From Prochlorococcus sp. AG-402-G22 (GTDB taxonomy: Bacteria; Cyanobacteriota; Cyanobacteriia; PCC-6307; Cyanobiaceae), in contig QCHV01000004.1 in NCBI GenBank assembly GCA_003217035.1, positions 31,069-95,068 on the forward strand: 64,000 nt of DNA. The letters run 5' to 3'. Below, one piece after another: positions 9,949 through 20,033 of the stretch; position 1 is the stretch's first letter; each line of letters begins with the position of its first letter. The translations under genes were made by a program, and so were the position numbers. The notes beneath the pieces were generated by a model. The model did no database searches. It saw only the letters and a list, made by a program, of their open reading frames with translations, and was not told where the DNA came from.

Positions 9949-10239
9949 TTATCTGCAATAGGGGTCCAAAATATCTTCTAGATCGAAAATTTGGCCTGAC
10001 GAAATCAATCTGGCTAATGGCAATTTCGTGTTTCCAGCTCCAAGCTTTACTTGAACAGCTTCAAGGGCCTTCCTTGCTGCAACAGCAGAGCCTTCTTTGA
10101 TATTCGCCTCGCATTCAATAGCTAGAGCCTCTGAAAGGCCAGCATCTCCTAAATAAAGATGCCAGTTTTCAATTTGAATATAAATACGGTCAGATATAGC
10201 TCTTTTAATCTCTCGGATTCTTTCTGTGCAATTAGCCAT
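9949..10239 (-). CDS. DUF3181 family protein
   Basis: A 96-residue soluble protein that matches the cyanobacterial DUF3181 pattern: IYIQIENWHLYLGDAGL near residues 19-33, VQVKLGAG in the middle and PLARLISSGQIFDLEDIL near the end. Function unknown. It lies between two other small cyanobacterial genes on the same strand, with 24 bp to the next and 32 bp from the previous, which suggests a three-gene transcription unit of conserved small proteins. Confidence 0.78.
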   Translation of the reverse strand: MANCTERIREIKRAISDRIYIQIENWHLYLGDAGLSEALAIECEANIKEGSAVAARKALEAVQVKLGAGNTKLPLARLISSGQIFDLEDILDPYCR

Positions 10240-10271
10240 AGAATTTTTCTCACAATATAATCTGTAAATTT

Positions 10272-10532
10272 TTATTCTTCTTTTTCAATAGACTCATTAA
10301 GAGGCAAAGGTCTCTTAGCTATCACAAATACCAAGTGAATGATCAAAAGAACGAGCCAAAACCCTGATAGCCATTTGAGATTTATCCATGGATGCCTAAT
10401 TTGTTGTACAAACCATAATCCACTATTCAATGCCGCAAATGCCATCGCATGAATGGTGAAATTTACTATTCGAGAGAAATGTAAATATGTAGGGTCTGTT
10501 TGATCTCCAGTCCCATACCATCGAATTGGCAT
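10272..10532 (-). CDS. Small membrane protein, conserved in picocyanobacteria (unknown function)
   Basis: The 86-residue product has a soluble N-terminus (MPIRWYGTGDQTDPTYLHFSR) and two hydrophobic segments, roughly residues 23-42 and 54-74, ending in an acidic tail (NESIEKEE). The aromatic-rich WFVQQIRHPWINLKW loop between the helices is distinctive. I do not recognise a named family. It is the first gene of the small leftward cluster with the DUF3181 protein and the 87-residue protein, and is divergent from the tRNA-Arg gene. Confidence 0.7.
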   Translation of the reverse strand: MPIRWYGTGDQTDPTYLHFSRIVNFTIHAMAFAALNSGLWFVQQIRHPWINLKWLSGFWLVLLIIHLVFVIAKRPLPLNESIEKEE

Positions 10533-10622
10533 AAATTTTTCAGTATTTATATGATTTTGACGCTATATGGAGCCATATAGTTGACTTAGGGTACTTAAAT
10601 AAGCTCTTATTAATTGTTTGTT

Positions 10623-10696
10623 GCGCCTGTAGCTCAGCGGATTAGAGCATCTGACTACGGATCAGAGGGTCGGGAGTTCGAATCTCTCCAGGCGCG
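10623..10696 (+). tRNA. trnR: tRNA-Arg (anticodon ACG)
   Basis: A 74-base cloverleaf: acceptor arms GCGCCTG and CAGGCGC pair perfectly with a G discriminator; D arm GCTC/GAGC; anticodon stem TCTGA/TCAGA around loop CTACGGA, giving ACG; T loop TTCGAAT. Its A34 would be edited to inosine to read CGN codons. The CCA end is not encoded. Confidence 0.96.
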
Positions 10697-10814
10697 TTTT
10701 AAAAAAGTTTTTGCTGAGATCAGCATCTAAAAGGGAAATAAGAGTAATTTTTTTCGCAAATTCTCAACCTTTGCTTACTATCCAATTGAGAAACTTAAAG
10801 AGGAGACTTCTTAA

Positions 10815-12089
10815 TTGACTCCAATCAACTCCGCCTTGAAAGATTCAGACCCCAATATTTCTGATTTAATTGCTCAAGAGCGATACAGGCAAGAAAGTCA
10901 CTTAGAGCTTATAGCAAGCGAAAATTTTACTTCTCAAGCTGTTATGGAGGCTCAAGGATCTGTATTAACAAACAAGTATGCAGAGGGTCTACCTAATAAG
11001 CGTTACTACGGAGGTTGTGAGCATGTTGATCAAATTGAAGAGTTGGCTATTCAAAGAGCAAAAACATTATTTGATGCAGCCTGGGCAAATGTGCAACCAC
11101 ATAGTGGCGCTCAAGCTAATTTCGCAGTCTTCTTATCCCTTTTAAATCCAGGGGACACCATTATGGGGATGAATCTTTCTCATGGTGGTCATTTAACCCA
11201 TGGATCTCCAGTAAATGTTAGTGGCAAGTGGTTTAAAGCTATTCATTATGGCGTAGATGAAGATAGCGAAATACTGGACATGAAAAATGTACGCAAAATT
11301 GCTTTAGAAAATAAACCCAAATTAATAATTTGCGGTTTCTCTGCTTATCCAAGAACCATTGACTTCGCAGCCTTTCGATCCATTGCAGATGAAGTTGGAG
11401 CATATTTATTGGCTGACATGGCTCATATAGCGGGGCTAGTAGCAAGTGGGGTTCATCCCAGCCCAATTCCCTATTGCGATGTAGTTACAACAACTACTCA
11501 CAAAACTCTTAGGGGACCAAGGGGTGGATTAATTCTTTGTAGAGATGAAGAGTTTGGGAAAAGGTTTGACAAAGCTGTCTTCCCAGGCAGTCAAGGTGGT
11601 CCTTTAGAACACGTCATTGCGGCAAAAGCTGTTGCTTTATACGAAGCTCTACAACCAAGTTTTAAAACTTATAGCAATCAATTAATTAAAAATGCGAAAG
11701 CACTTGCAAAAAGAATGCAAGAACGAGGGATCGGTGTTGTAAGCAATGGCACAGATAATCATATTGTTCTATTAGATCTTCGAACCATAGGGATAACTGG
11801 GAAAGAAGCTGATTCAATTGTTAGCGAAGTAAATGTGACAGCCAATAAAAACACAGTTCCATTTGATCCAGAGTCGCCCTTTGTAACAAGCGGTCTAAGG
11901 CTAGGCAGTGCGGCTTTAACCACAAGAGGTTTTAAAGAAAAAGAATTTATAGAAGTAGCTGATTTAATAGCAGATTGCTTATTAAATAGAGGAGATTCAT
12001 TAATAAAAGAAAAATGTAAACAAAAGGCTCTGGAATTATGCAATAGATTTCCACTTTATAATATCAATAGAGAACAATCAATTGCCTGA
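10815..12089 (+). CDS. glyA: Serine hydroxymethyltransferase
   Basis: GlyA interconverts serine and glycine while loading tetrahydrofolate with a one-carbon unit, and is PLP-dependent. The protein has 424 residues, with [12 protein letters not shown] near 29-40, the folate and PLP region, and the PLP lysine at residue 230 in [14 protein letters not shown]. The start is TTG, supported by an AGAGGAG ribosome-binding site ending about ten bases upstream and by the position of the conserved N-terminus. The stop overlaps the start of cinA by eight bases, so the pair is probably translated from one mRNA. Confidence 0.97.
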   Translation: MTPINSALKDSDPNISDLIAQERYRQESHLELIASENFTSQAVMEAQGSVLTNKYAEGLPNKRYYGGCEHVDQIEELAIQRAKTLFDAAWANVQPHSGAQANFAVFLSLLNPGDTIMGMNLSHGGHLTHGSPVNVSGKWFKAIHYGVDEDSEILDMKNVRKIALENKPKLIICGFSAYPRTIDFAAFRSIADEVGAYLLADMAHIAGLVASGVHPSPIPYCDVVTTTTHKTLRGPRGGLILCRDEEFGKRFDKAVFPGSQGGPLEHVIAAKAVALYEALQPSFKTYSNQLIKNAKALAKRMQERGIGVVSNGTDNHIVLLDLRTIGITGKEADSIVSEVNVTANKNTVPFDPESPFVTSGLRLGSAALTTRGFKEKEFIEVADLIADCLLNRGDSLIKEKCKQKALELCNRFPLYNINREQSIA

Positions 12090-13353
12090 GATTTCAAAGA
12101 ATCATTCTGTCGAGATCCTATCAATTGGATCAGAAATATTACTTGGTAATATTCTTAATACTAATGCTAAGTGGCTCGCTGAGGAACTTGCAAAAATAGG
12201 TCTTCAGCATTTTAGACAAAGTGTGATAGGAGATAATTTCAAAAGACTGAAATCAATAATTCTAGAAGCATCAGAGAGAAATAGTATATTAATAACCACA
12301 GGAGGGCTTGGTCCTACACCAGATGATTTAACAACAGAGACAATTTCATGTGCCTTCAATACACCATTAATTAAAAGCAATGAAGTTGCACAAGATATCC
12401 AAAATAAATTAAGACTTTCAGATCACAAAAGCCTATCTATTAATAATAAACAAGCCTTATACCCAAAAGGCGCTGAAATAATACCCAATAGTACTGGAAC
12501 TGCGCCAGGAATTATATGGAGTCCAAAGCCTGGTTTTACTATTATTACGTTTCCTGGTGTTCCATCAGAAATGAAGCAAATGTGGACAGATGTAGCATTG
12601 CCTTGGCTTAAAAAAAATACTGGATTACAAGAAACAATAAAAAGTAAAATTCTTAAATTTACTGGTATTAGTGAATCATCCTTGGCAGAAAAAGTTAGTG
12701 ATTTATTACATAATAGCAACCCAACTATTTCACCTTATGCAGAATTAGGAGAAGTCAAGCTTAGAATAACTGCTCAAGCAAATAATGTACAACAAGCAAA
12801 TAAATTAATTAGTCCAATAGAGTGTGAGCTAATTAAAAGAGGGGGGGTTAATTATTTTGGCTCTAATAACGAAACCTTACCATCTGTAGTTATTCAACTA
12901 TTAAAAGATCTTGGTCAAACTGTTTCTGTAGCAGAATCCTGTACTGGAGGTTCCCTTGGAGCAGCTTTCACTGCAATTCCAGGTTCATCAGAAGTTTTTT
13001 TAGGTGGCATAATTGCATACAACAATTTAATTAAGCAAAAACTACTGGAAATATCTCCTCCAATTCTTGAGGAGTATGGGGCTGTATCTTCAAATGTTGT
13101 AAAAGCTATGGCTGAAGCAGTAAGAAAAAAGTTTAATTCAGATTGGGGACTTGCAATAAGTGGCATAGCTGGTCCTACAGGTGCAAGTAAAAATAAACCT
13201 ATTGGGTTAGTTCAATTTGGAATTTCAGGTAAAAACATCCTTGAATCTTCTCAAGAAAATTTCAGCCCCCAAAGAGGTCGTAGAGCAATCCAAGAATTGA
13301 GTGTTATGAGAAGCCTAGACATTCTGCGTTTATTTCTGCTTAGAGAGAGCTAA
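12082..13353 (+). CDS. cinA: CinA family protein (competence/damage-inducible; NMN deamidase-type)
   Basis: The 423-residue protein has two parts. An N-terminal molybdopterin-binding-like (MoaB/MogA) domain, about residues 8-175, shows [20 protein letters not shown] and [13 protein letters not shown]-terminal PncC-type domain begins near residue 275 with [13 protein letters not shown] and GIIAYNN, which in related proteins deamidates nicotinamide mononucleotide. The start codon is TTG and lies inside the end of glyA. Members of this family recycle pyridine nucleotides; a competence role in this organism is not shown. Confidence 0.93.
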   Translation: MPEISKNHSVEILSIGSEILLGNILNTNAKWLAEELAKIGLQHFRQSVIGDNFKRLKSIILEASERNSILITTGGLGPTPDDLTTETISCAFNTPLIKSNEVAQDIQNKLRLSDHKSLSINNKQALYPKGAEIIPNSTGTAPGIIWSPKPGFTIITFPGVPSEMKQMWTDVALPWLKKNTGLQETIKSKILKFTGISESSLAEKVSDLLHNSNPTISPYAELGEVKLRITAQANNVQQANKLISPIECELIKRGGVNYFGSNNETLPSVVIQLLKDLGQTVSVAESCTGGSLGAAFTAIPGSSEVFLGGIIAYNNLIKQKLLEISPPILEEYGAVSSNVVKAMAEAVRKKFNSDWGLAISGIAGPTGASKNKPIGLVQFGISGKNILESSQENFSPQRGRRAIQELSVMRSLDILRLFLLRES

Positions 13354-13378
13354 GGTCAATTTCTAAAAGGAATTTCTC

Positions 13379-14806
13379 TTGAGCTCTGGCACTCTCTACG
13401 ACAAAGTATGGGATCTGCATCGTATAGCAGATCTTCCAGGAGGATCTACTCAATTATTCGTAGGGCTTCATTTAATCCATGAAGTAACCAGTCCTCAAGC
13501 ATTTTCAGCAATTACAGAAAAAAATCTAGAGGTTTTCTGTCCTGAAAGAACAATTGCCACCGTTGATCATATTGTTCCTACCGAAAGTCAAGCCAGGCCC
13601 TTCCTTGATCCGCTTGCTGAAACAATGTTGAGCACATTAGAAAAGAATTGTAAAAAATATGGAATCAAACTCTTTGAAATAGGTTCAGGCAATCAAGGGA
13701 TTGTTCATGTAATAGCTCCAGAGTCAGGGCTAACTCAACCAGGTATGACAATTGCATGCGGAGACTCCCATACTTCTACTCACGGTGCATTTGGCGCAAT
13801 CGCCTTTGGCATTGGCACTAGCCAAGTTCGGGATGTATTAGCGTCTCAAAGTTTGGCAATGAAAAAATTAAAAGTTCGAAGAATCTGGGTTAATGGTCAA
13901 CTTGAAAAAGGAGTATTTGCAAAAGATCTAATTCTTCATATTATTCGGCAACTAGGAGTCAAAGGGGGAGTTGGCTATGCATATGAATTTGCAGGACCTG
14001 CAATAGAAAAAATGTCTATGGAAGAAAGAATGACTATCTGCAATATGGCTATTGAAGGAGGTGCTCGTTCTGGCTATATAAATCCAGACAAAACAACTTT
14101 TGAATATTTGAGAAACAAACCTTATCTACCAAAAGGGAAGGCTTGGGAGCTTGCAGTTAAATGGTGGGAGACATTATCTAGCGATCCCGATGCGAAATTT
14201 GATGATGAAGTGCAATTTGATGCCAATAATGTTGCACCAACTATTACTTGGGGTATTAATCCTGGACAAGCCATATCAATTGACGAATTAATACCTAAGA
14301 AAGAATCTTTAGGCGAAAATGATCGTCAAACAGCAGAGGAGGCCTATCTATATATGAAGCTGCAACCAGGAGAGCCAATAAAAGGCCTAGCAGTAGATGT
14401 TTGCTTTATAGGGAGTTGCACTAATGGTCGATTAAGCGATTTAAAAGCAGCTGCGAAAATTGCTGAAAATCGACATGTAGCCAAAGGCATTAAAGCTTTC
14501 GTTGTGCCTGGATCAGAAAAAGTAGCCAGAGATGCGGAAGCTGAAGGTATTGACAAATTATTCATGAATGCTGGCTTTGAATGGCGAAAACCAGGATGCT
14601 CTATGTGCCTAGCTATGAATCCAGATCGTTTAGAAGGCAACCAAATTAGTGCAAGCTCTAGCAATAGAAATTTCAAAGGCAGACAAGGTTCTTCAAAAGG
14701 TCGAACATTGCTAATGAGTCCTGCCATGGTTGCTGCTGCTGCAATATCAGGATCTGTTGTAGATGTAAGAGAATTAATTGCTAAAAACAACACTTCGCAA
14801 AAATGA
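13379..14806 (+). CDS. leuC: 3-isopropylmalate dehydratase, large subunit
   Basis: LeuC with LeuD isomerises 2-isopropylmalate to 3-isopropylmalate in leucine synthesis. The protein has 475 residues and the aconitase fold: [21 protein letters not shown] in the active-site region, and the 4Fe-4S cysteines in [10 protein letters not shown] and [11 protein letters not shown]. The start is TTG, preceded at a good distance by AAAAGGA. The stop codon overlaps the ATG of leuD (ATGA), a standard translational coupling of the two subunits. Confidence 0.97.
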   Translation: MSSGTLYDKVWDLHRIADLPGGSTQLFVGLHLIHEVTSPQAFSAITEKNLEVFCPERTIATVDHIVPTESQARPFLDPLAETMLSTLEKNCKKYGIKLFEIGSGNQGIVHVIAPESGLTQPGMTIACGDSHTSTHGAFGAIAFGIGTSQVRDVLASQSLAMKKLKVRRIWVNGQLEKGVFAKDLILHIIRQLGVKGGVGYAYEFAGPAIEKMSMEERMTICNMAIEGGARSGYINPDKTTFEYLRNKPYLPKGKAWELAVKWWETLSSDPDAKFDDEVQFDANNVAPTITWGINPGQAISIDELIPKKESLGENDRQTAEEAYLYMKLQPGEPIKGLAVDVCFIGSCTNGRLSDLKAAAKIAENRHVAKGIKAFVVPGSEKVARDAEAEGIDKLFMNAGFEWRKPGCSMCLAMNPDRLEGNQISASSSNRNFKGRQGSSKGRTLLMSPAMVAAAAISGSVVDVRELIAKNNTSQK

Positions 14807-15423
14807 GTCTGTCACTTGAATTCCCTAAAGGGCCAATAACTAAAATTAAAGGAACATGCCTTTGCCTAGAAGGCAATGATATAGATACCGATCGCATTAT
14901 TCCTGCACGATTTCTTAAATGTGTAAGTTTTAAAAGCCTTGGCGATCAGGTTTTTGCAGATGATCGTAAAGAAAAAAACGGTTTACACCCATTTGATATA
15001 AAAGCGAATCAAGAAGCTTCAATACTTCTAGTAGAAAAAAACTTTGGGTGCGGTTCCAGTAGAGAACATGCACCTCAAGCCTTAATGAGATGGGGCATTC
15101 GAGCTATAATTGGCTATAGCTTTGCAGAAATTTTTCATGGAAATTGCATAAGTATAGGGATTCCATGCTTAACACTAGAAGAATATAATCTAACCTGCTT
15201 GCAACAAATAACTAAGGAGAAAGCAGGGAAAAACTGTTCTATTAATATGAGAAAAAGAGAAATTGTATATGAAGAGAGTAAGTTTATATTCTCTATTGAT
15301 AAAGGTGCTGAAGCAATGTTTAAAAGTGGTAATTGGGATGCAACTTCAACTTTGATATCTCAATTAGAAAAGATAAAAGATATCAAAGCTAAAATTCCGT
15401 ATATAAATAACTTTGAATCATAG
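14803..15423 (+). CDS. leuD: 3-isopropylmalate dehydratase, small subunit
   Basis: The 206-residue swivelling subunit that completes the isopropylmalate isomerase with LeuC. It carries [16 protein letters not shown] near residues 25-40 and the conserved [19 protein letters not shown], which binds the substrate carboxylate. Directly coupled to leuC by a four-base overlap. It converges with the LptD-like gene 38 bp away. Confidence 0.96.
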   Translation: MSLSLEFPKGPITKIKGTCLCLEGNDIDTDRIIPARFLKCVSFKSLGDQVFADDRKEKNGLHPFDIKANQEASILLVEKNFGCGSSREHAPQALMRWGIRAIIGYSFAEIFHGNCISIGIPCLTLEEYNLTCLQQITKEKAGKNCSINMRKREIVYEESKFIFSIDKGAEAMFKSGNWDATSTLISQLEKIKDIKAKIPYINNFES

Positions 15424-15461
15424 GCAAGTTACCATTTAAAATATTCTTAAAGGTAGATAGC

Positions 15462-17645
15462 TCATGAGGAGGATCCCATCGGCACATCTGAACCATCAAA
15501 TCCAAATCCATTTAATCTAAACATTACACCACCTAATTCATTTTTAATATCATAAAATACACCAAATGCATATGCTCTTCTCTCCCATAACAATGCTATC
15601 CTTGAGCTTATAGATTCTCCATAATAATCCGATCCTTTATCTATATTAATATCATATAATCCTGATAGAAGCAAAGGACCATATATTTGCTGTGTCATTG
15701 TAAATGAAATGTTTTGAAGGTCTACTAAGTTGTCAAATTTAAAAGGGCTATCACCAGACTTCACTATATATCCAGAACTTATAGCCAACTTTGTATAATC
15801 TAAGATTGGTCTTCTAAAACTTCCAAAAGTAAGCTCTGGACCTGCAGATATACCAAATGAGGACTGGCTACTATTATCTTCATAATAAAAATAGTTTGAA
15901 GTAAAGGCTGTATTAAAAACTAAACCGGGTTTAATTGGGGCTGTAGAATATTTTGAATAAGGTAAAGCACCATTATTAGAATTAGTTGAGAAACTGTAAA
16001 TAGGATTAGATATGCTAAAAGTATTAAAGATACTTGCTCGCCAAAGATTTTCTAACTCAAGACGATCAAGAGCCTCAGCCTGATACTTTCCTAGGCCCGT
16101 TCTTAAGCGGTAACTATAATCAATTTTACCATTCTTCCATGCCCATCCTTTATCAATGTAACCTCCATAAGATGTATAGATATCACTTTGCCCTAACGAA
16201 CCATTCCATGACTTATAACGATATGCTGAAAACAATGTAGTCTCAATATCCTTAATATCGCCAATACTAATTGTATCTCTAATAGTAGCCGAAAATCGAC
16301 TGCCATCAGCAAAACTAGATGCATTAAATGTAGTGATATTAGCTGAAAACTCAATATCCTTATTAAATTCTCTCCCCTTAAGTTTTGCCTTTAAACCAAA
16401 TAAATCCGACAACTTTGATGGTCTAGATATAGTAGGCCCGACAACAGATTCTCCACTAGAAATATAGGAATTTGTTTTCCCATTAATAGCTCGTTGAATT
16501 AAAAACTGTGGCTGAATAGATAATTTATAGCTTTCACTTAACTTTATAGGTTTTATTTTTCTTCCAAGGTAAAAACCATCTCTATCTTTACTATCATAAC
16601 CAACAACCCATTTCTGCTTAGTTCTATCCCTTTTGCCAAAAGTTCTTTTACCTAAAGGGATTGTTAATTTGTCTTCAAGTATTAATTTACTACTACTAGC
16701 AGATATAATCAGAACTCCATCATCATTTTCAGTTGCGACAACATTTTTAGAAGGTATCTTAGTTTGCACTGGGTTTAATGGATCATTGGAAAAGGTTATT
16801 TTTCTTGCCTTCCATCCAGATTTATTAATAACGATATTAGAAGAATTAAAACGCCAACTATTTATACCTTTAAAAGGCAAGTCTCCTATAACAAATGGAT
16901 TCATACCTTTATTAAATTTTCCACCTTCTATTAATACACTGTCTCTCAATTCTAAGAATGAATATCTATTATTTTCTTTTTCTAAATTAAGGTTTTCCGA
17001 AGAACTTAAATTTAAATCATTTGACAACAAATTAACACTAATTACTCCATAAACATTTCTAATTTCACCTATTCCATTCTGGAGGTCATATTTAAAGTAG
17101 CTTGCACTAAAATATTGAGACCCTCTTTTGAAAATTACTTTATTTTCTGCCAAGATAATATTATTTTCCTGATCAAAAATAATTTTTTCAGCTCGGAGGT
17201 GACCATTATTTAAAGAAGCTGTTACGTTACCTTCTGCTATAAAAATATTACCACTTTCCCAATACTGCCTTTCAGCTTGAATATTGATAGGTATTAATTT
17301 ATCAGGAATTTCGTTAGGTTTTTGAATATTACCTTTATCTAAACTTATAGAACCATCAAACTCAGAATGACTTTTAAACTTAGTTAAATTATCTTTTGCG
17401 ATTTCTACTATTCGAGGATTTTTATCTATGTCTTTGTAATATTTAGGGGATAAGCGAGATGAATAAAGCTTACTTTCTATAAAAAATTCTTGGGTTTTAT
17501 CTTTTTTCTCTGATAAGTCTTTCCATAGAAAACTATTAGAAGCCAAAGAGGCATCTAAGGGGTTAAGCACTATGTAACCAGCAGAGAAAGCTGCTGCAAT
17601 ACAAGCATTAGAAATCTTCGCCGCCAAAACCTTATGTCGACGCAC
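15462..17645 (-). CDS. LptD-like outer-membrane assembly protein (OstA-like N-domain, DUF3769-type barrel)
   Basis: The 727-residue protein starts with a basic, hydrophobic segment (about 1-35) that looks like a signal peptide. Residues about 125-200 repeat the OstA/LptA pattern (FIAEGNVTASLNNGHLRAEKIIFDQENN, AENKVIFKRG), the jelly-roll domain that feeds LPS to LptD. The remaining 450 residues alternate short polar strands with aromatic residues, as in a beta-barrel. I take it as the cyanobacterial LptD counterpart inserting LPS in the outer membrane; the C-terminal domain I associate with DUF3769. The start is GTG, as no in-frame ATG precedes the signal. Confidence 0.78.
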   Translation of the reverse strand: MRRHKVLAAKISNACIAAAFSAGYIVLNPLDASLASNSFLWKDLSEKKDKTQEFFIESKLYSSRLSPKYYKDIDKNPRIVEIAKDNLTKFKSHSEFDGSISLDKGNIQKPNEIPDKLIPINIQAERQYWESGNIFIAEGNVTASLNNGHLRAEKIIFDQENNIILAENKVIFKRGSQYFSASYFKYDLQNGIGEIRNVYGVISVNLLSNDLNLSSSENLNLEKENNRYSFLELRDSVLIEGGKFNKGMNPFVIGDLPFKGINSWRFNSSNIVINKSGWKARKITFSNDPLNPVQTKIPSKNVVATENDDGVLIISASSSKLILEDKLTIPLGKRTFGKRDRTKQKWVVGYDSKDRDGFYLGRKIKPIKLSESYKLSIQPQFLIQRAINGKTNSYISSGESVVGPTISRPSKLSDLFGLKAKLKGREFNKDIEFSANITTFNASSFADGSRFSATIRDTISIGDIKDIETTLFSAYRYKSWNGSLGQSDIYTSYGGYIDKGWAWKNGKIDYSYRLRTGLGKYQAEALDRLELENLWRASIFNTFSISNPIYSFSTNSNNGALPYSKYSTAPIKPGLVFNTAFTSNYFYYEDNSSQSSFGISAGPELTFGSFRRPILDYTKLAISSGYIVKSGDSPFKFDNLVDLQNISFTMTQQIYGPLLLSGLYDINIDKGSDYYGESISSRIALLWERRAYAFGVFYDIKNELGGVMFRLNGFGFDGSDVPMGSSS

Positions 17646-17724
17646 ATAATGATTGCATAGTCAGAACAATGAAAAGGCATTAAGGGCCAGTATTAGTTCT
17701 GATTACATTTTGGAGCCTCTGCGT

Positions 17725-17853
17725 TCAGTCTTGAGGACCTTCCAAGTCTTTTCTCGCTGGAGTTCTTGTTGGGTCACTGGCCAAGAAGCCAAATAGAAAA
17801 ACTCCGACAAAAAAGAAGACGACCGTGTATACGGAGATCTTTAGGGCAAGCAT
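17725..17853 (-). CDS. psbI: Photosystem II reaction centre protein I
   Basis: A 42-residue single-helix protein, starting [17 protein letters not shown] and ending [13 protein letters not shown]. The sequence matches PsbI of cyanobacteria and plastids almost residue for residue. PsbI binds next to D1 and CP43 and helps early assembly of the PSII reaction centre. It is transcribed leftwards ahead of the LptD-like gene, about 80 bp away. Confidence 0.97.
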   Translation of the reverse strand: MLALKISVYTVVFFFVGVFLFGFLASDPTRTPARKDLEGPQD

Positions 17854-17985
17854 GAATTACGCAACATCTATAGAACCACGCGTATTTTATGGGGCCTTAA
17901 GCCCTAATTACCCCACTTATGAACTTGGATTGAAATGTTTCGAAGCTGATTGCCTTGAAATATGAACTTTCTTGTGGAAATCCAT

Positions 17986-18126
17986 TCAATCATCATGAGC
18001 ATCCCAGGGATCCTCTAAACGCTGAGCTGGAGGGCCAAATGCCATATACACCCCTATACCGGTAAGACTAAACAAAACAACAAGAGTAACTATTGCGAAT
18101 TGAAGAGCAGGAGATGAAGTTTCCAT
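17986..18126 (-). CDS. psbN: PsbN protein (photosystem II assembly)
   Basis: A 46-residue protein beginning METSSPALQFAIV, with one helix (about residues 9-29) and the typical PsbN C-terminus FGPPAQRLEDPWDAHDD. PsbN is not a PSII subunit but is needed for assembly and repair of the reaction centre. It is transcribed divergently from psbH, with 86 bp between them; the opposite orientation of psbN and psbH is conserved in cyanobacteria and plastids. Confidence 0.96.
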   Translation of the reverse strand: METSSPALQFAIVTLVVLFSLTGIGVYMAFGPPAQRLEDPWDAHDD

Positions 18127-18212
18127 CAAAACTTTGTACAGGTTGGCTAACTAAGAGTCAATTTCCCATACAATATCGAAAATGAAACCTTAACTGAGGC
18201 TCAAAACTCAAA

Positions 18213-18413
18213 ATGGGACAAAAAACAGCTCTAGGATCTCTACTGAAATCCATTGGTAACTCTGGCCAAGGTAAAGTTGTTGCTGGATGGGGTGCTGTGC
18301 CAGTTATGGCATTTATTGGTGTCTTGCTCTTGGTATTTTTAGTAATCCTTCTTCAAATTTTCAACCAATCTCTGCTTCTACAGGGTTTCTCAGTTGACTG
18401 GAACGGGGTTTAA
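18213..18413 (+). CDS. psbH: Photosystem II protein H
   Basis: A 66-residue thylakoid protein with a polar N-terminus ([21 protein letters not shown]), one hydrophobic helix (about 28-50), and the conserved C-terminal [14 protein letters not shown]. PsbH stabilises QB binding and bicarbonate at the PSII acceptor side and associates with CP47. It begins a rightward run psbH-tatA-pth-DUF3146. Confidence 0.97.
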   Translation: MGQKTALGSLLKSIGNSGQGKVVAGWGAVPVMAFIGVLLLVFLVILLQIFNQSLLLQGFSVDWNGV

Positions 18414-18448
18414 TTAAAACTACCTTTCAAAAATAAGAGGGCTCACTA

Positions 18449-18709
18449 ATGAATATCTTTGGCGTTGGCTTGCCTGAGATTGCTGTAATTGCTGGTCTTG
18501 CTTTGGTCATTTTTGGTCCCAAGAGGCTGCCAGAGCTTGGTAGAACACTTGGGAAAACCCTAAAAGGCCTGCAAAAAGCCTCTACAGAATTCGAAGATGA
18601 GATCCAAAAAGCCATGTCTGAGACTGATTCAGAAAATCAAGAAGCAAAAACAACTAAAGAAAATACTCAGAACTCTTTGATTCAAAATAAAATTGATTAC
18701 AAGAGTTAG
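18449..18709 (+). CDS. tatA: Twin-arginine translocase subunit TatA/E
   Basis: An 86-residue protein with the classic TatA layout: short N-terminal membrane helix (FGVGLPEIAVIAGLALVIFGP), the FGPKRLPELGR hinge, an amphipathic helix (LGKTLKGLQKASTEFEDEI), and a charged flexible tail. It forms the Tat pore for folded proteins such as Rieske-type factors. It lies between psbH (35 bp) and pth (21 bp) and is probably cotranscribed with both. Confidence 0.95.
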   Translation: MNIFGVGLPEIAVIAGLALVIFGPKRLPELGRTLGKTLKGLQKASTEFEDEIQKAMSETDSENQEAKTTKENTQNSLIQNKIDYKS

Positions 18710-18730
18710 TTAACCCTAAATATTCTGAAT

Positions 18731-19345
18731 GTGTCCAGTGATTTAAGGTTATTAGTTGGTCTAGGGAACCCTGGGTCTAAATATGGCATTACACGTCATA
18801 ACGTGGGTTTTATGGCATTAGAGAGGCTTGCCAACAAGGAATCGGTTGCTTTTAGTGCAAGCAAGAAGTTGCAAGCCCAAGTTGCAGAAGTAGGAGTTGG
18901 CTTAACAAAAAAAAGACTACTTATGCCGAATACTTATATGAACGAAAGCGGTAGGTCTGTAAAAGCTGCTATGGATTGGTTTGGCCTTAAGAATGACCAA
19001 GTACTCATTATTGCTGATGACATTGATCTACCAATAGGTAAAATAAGATTTAGATTTCAAGGAAGCTCTGGAGGACATAATGGCATCAAAAGTATTATTA
19101 ATCATCTGGGAAATGAAAGATTCTGCAGAATAAAGATAGGTATCGGCAACCCAATTCAAAATAAAATAAATAGGCGTTCCAATACCATTTCTCATGTCCT
19201 TGGAGCTTTTAACATAAAAGAAAAAGCAATAATTGAGACTACATTAGATAAGGTATTAATAGGCTTAGAGATAATTGAAAAAGAAGGTTTAGAACGGGCC
19301 TCAAACTATATAAATTCAATCAAGCCTGAATTACATGAAATCTAA
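18731..19345 (+). CDS. pth: Peptidyl-tRNA hydrolase
   Basis: Pth releases peptides from prematurely dissociated peptidyl-tRNA. The 204-residue protein starts with GTG and shows LVGLGNPGSKYGITRHNVGF with the catalytic His23, PNTYMNESG, and DDIDLPIGKIRFRFQGSSGGHNG, all diagnostic. Its 3' end overlaps the DUF3146 gene by 11 bases, indicating translational coupling. Confidence 0.97.
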   Translation: MSSDLRLLVGLGNPGSKYGITRHNVGFMALERLANKESVAFSASKKLQAQVAEVGVGLTKKRLLMPNTYMNESGRSVKAAMDWFGLKNDQVLIIADDIDLPIGKIRFRFQGSSGGHNGIKSIINHLGNERFCRIKIGIGNPIQNKINRRSNTISHVLGAFNIKEKAIIETTLDKVLIGLEIIEKEGLERASNYINSIKPELHEI

Positions 19346-19607
19346 TACAATGCAACAAAGTCCAGTAACAACAGCTCATGTAAGAGTACATAAACAAAAC
19401 TTTTCAAGTAAATGTTTGGAAGGTGAAGTGTCTGCTGGAGATTTTAAGTGGGAATTTATTTGGAAATTTACTAATGGTGAGTTATTAGTAGAACCATCTC
19501 TTGGTAGAGCTCTAATTGAAGATGCTCTTTTAAGATTTTTAATCAAAAAGGATTATTATTTAGAACCTGGTGGGGACTATAACTTTATTGTCAGGGCCAA
19601 ATTTTAA
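19335..19607 (+). CDS. DUF3146 family protein
   Basis: A 90-residue soluble protein that matches the cyanobacterial DUF3146 family: TTAHVRV near the start, EGEVSAGDFKWEFIWKF in the middle, LLVEPSLGRALI, and the C-terminal DYYLEPGGDYNFIVRAKF. Function unknown. An in-frame ATG at 19350 would remove five residues and might be the real start, since the upstream ATG lies within the end of pth. The 3' end overlaps the convergent YqgF-like gene by 17 bases. Confidence 0.8.
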   Translation: MKSNTMQQSPVTTAHVRVHKQNFSSKCLEGEVSAGDFKWEFIWKFTNGELLVEPSLGRALIEDALLRFLIKKDYYLEPGGDYNFIVRAKF

Positions 19608-20028
19608 GGTTTAAAGGAGTTAACCAATTGAGTTTTTTATCTAAATAATCTTCTAAAAGGATTAAAGCGGCAATAGAGTCTAGATTTTTAGGAGGGAAGC
19701 GCAGACCTCTGGGTATAATTTTTAAAAGAGCTCTTGGTGGTGAAATTTCATAGAACCTGTATCTTGCTCTAAAAGTTGTACCTCTTTCATTAACAATTTC
19801 AATAGCTATATTAGTGATATTAGAAAGTTTTAATTCCCAAGACTTACTAGAAGTTCCGTTACCAAGAATTATTAAATCAACATTATATTCATTAATCCAT
19901 TCTATAGCTAAGTCAAGAACTGAAAAAGACCTAGCAATCCTAGAATCTAATACAGTTTCATTCTCCAAGTCTGCTAGCACCAAACCACATTTTTTATTTC
20001 CAGGGTCTATTGATATAGCAAATTTCAT
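19591..20028 (-). CDS. YqgF/RuvC-like nuclease family protein
   Basis: The 145-residue product has an RNase H-like fold signature: ISIDPGNKKCGLVLAD at residues 5-20 with the first acidic residue, VDLIILGNG in the second strand, and a C-terminal LDSIAALILLEDYL with another acidic residue. This resembles YqgF (pre-16S rRNA processing) and Holliday junction resolvase-like proteins, but differs from canonical YqgF and lacks some of its motifs. I choose the ATG at 20028 rather than the TTG just before it. It directly follows the DUF3084 gene (5 bp), so they form an operon. Confidence 0.72.
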   Translation of the reverse strand: MKFAISIDPGNKKCGLVLADLENETVLDSRIARSFSVLDLAIEWINEYNVDLIILGNGTSSKSWELKLSNITNIAIEIVNERGTTFRARYRFYEISPPRALLKIIPRGLRFPPKNLDSIAALILLEDYLDKKLNWLTPLNLKIWP

Positions 20029-20033
20029 CAAAC

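Noticed and set aside
14344..14793. 149-codon frame opposite leuC
   Set aside because: Antisense to the Fe-S cysteine region of LeuC; composition is a shadow of the real frame.
16633..17052. 139-codon frame opposite the LptD-like gene
   Set aside because: Antisense to a gene with a clear OstA domain; no family resemblance.
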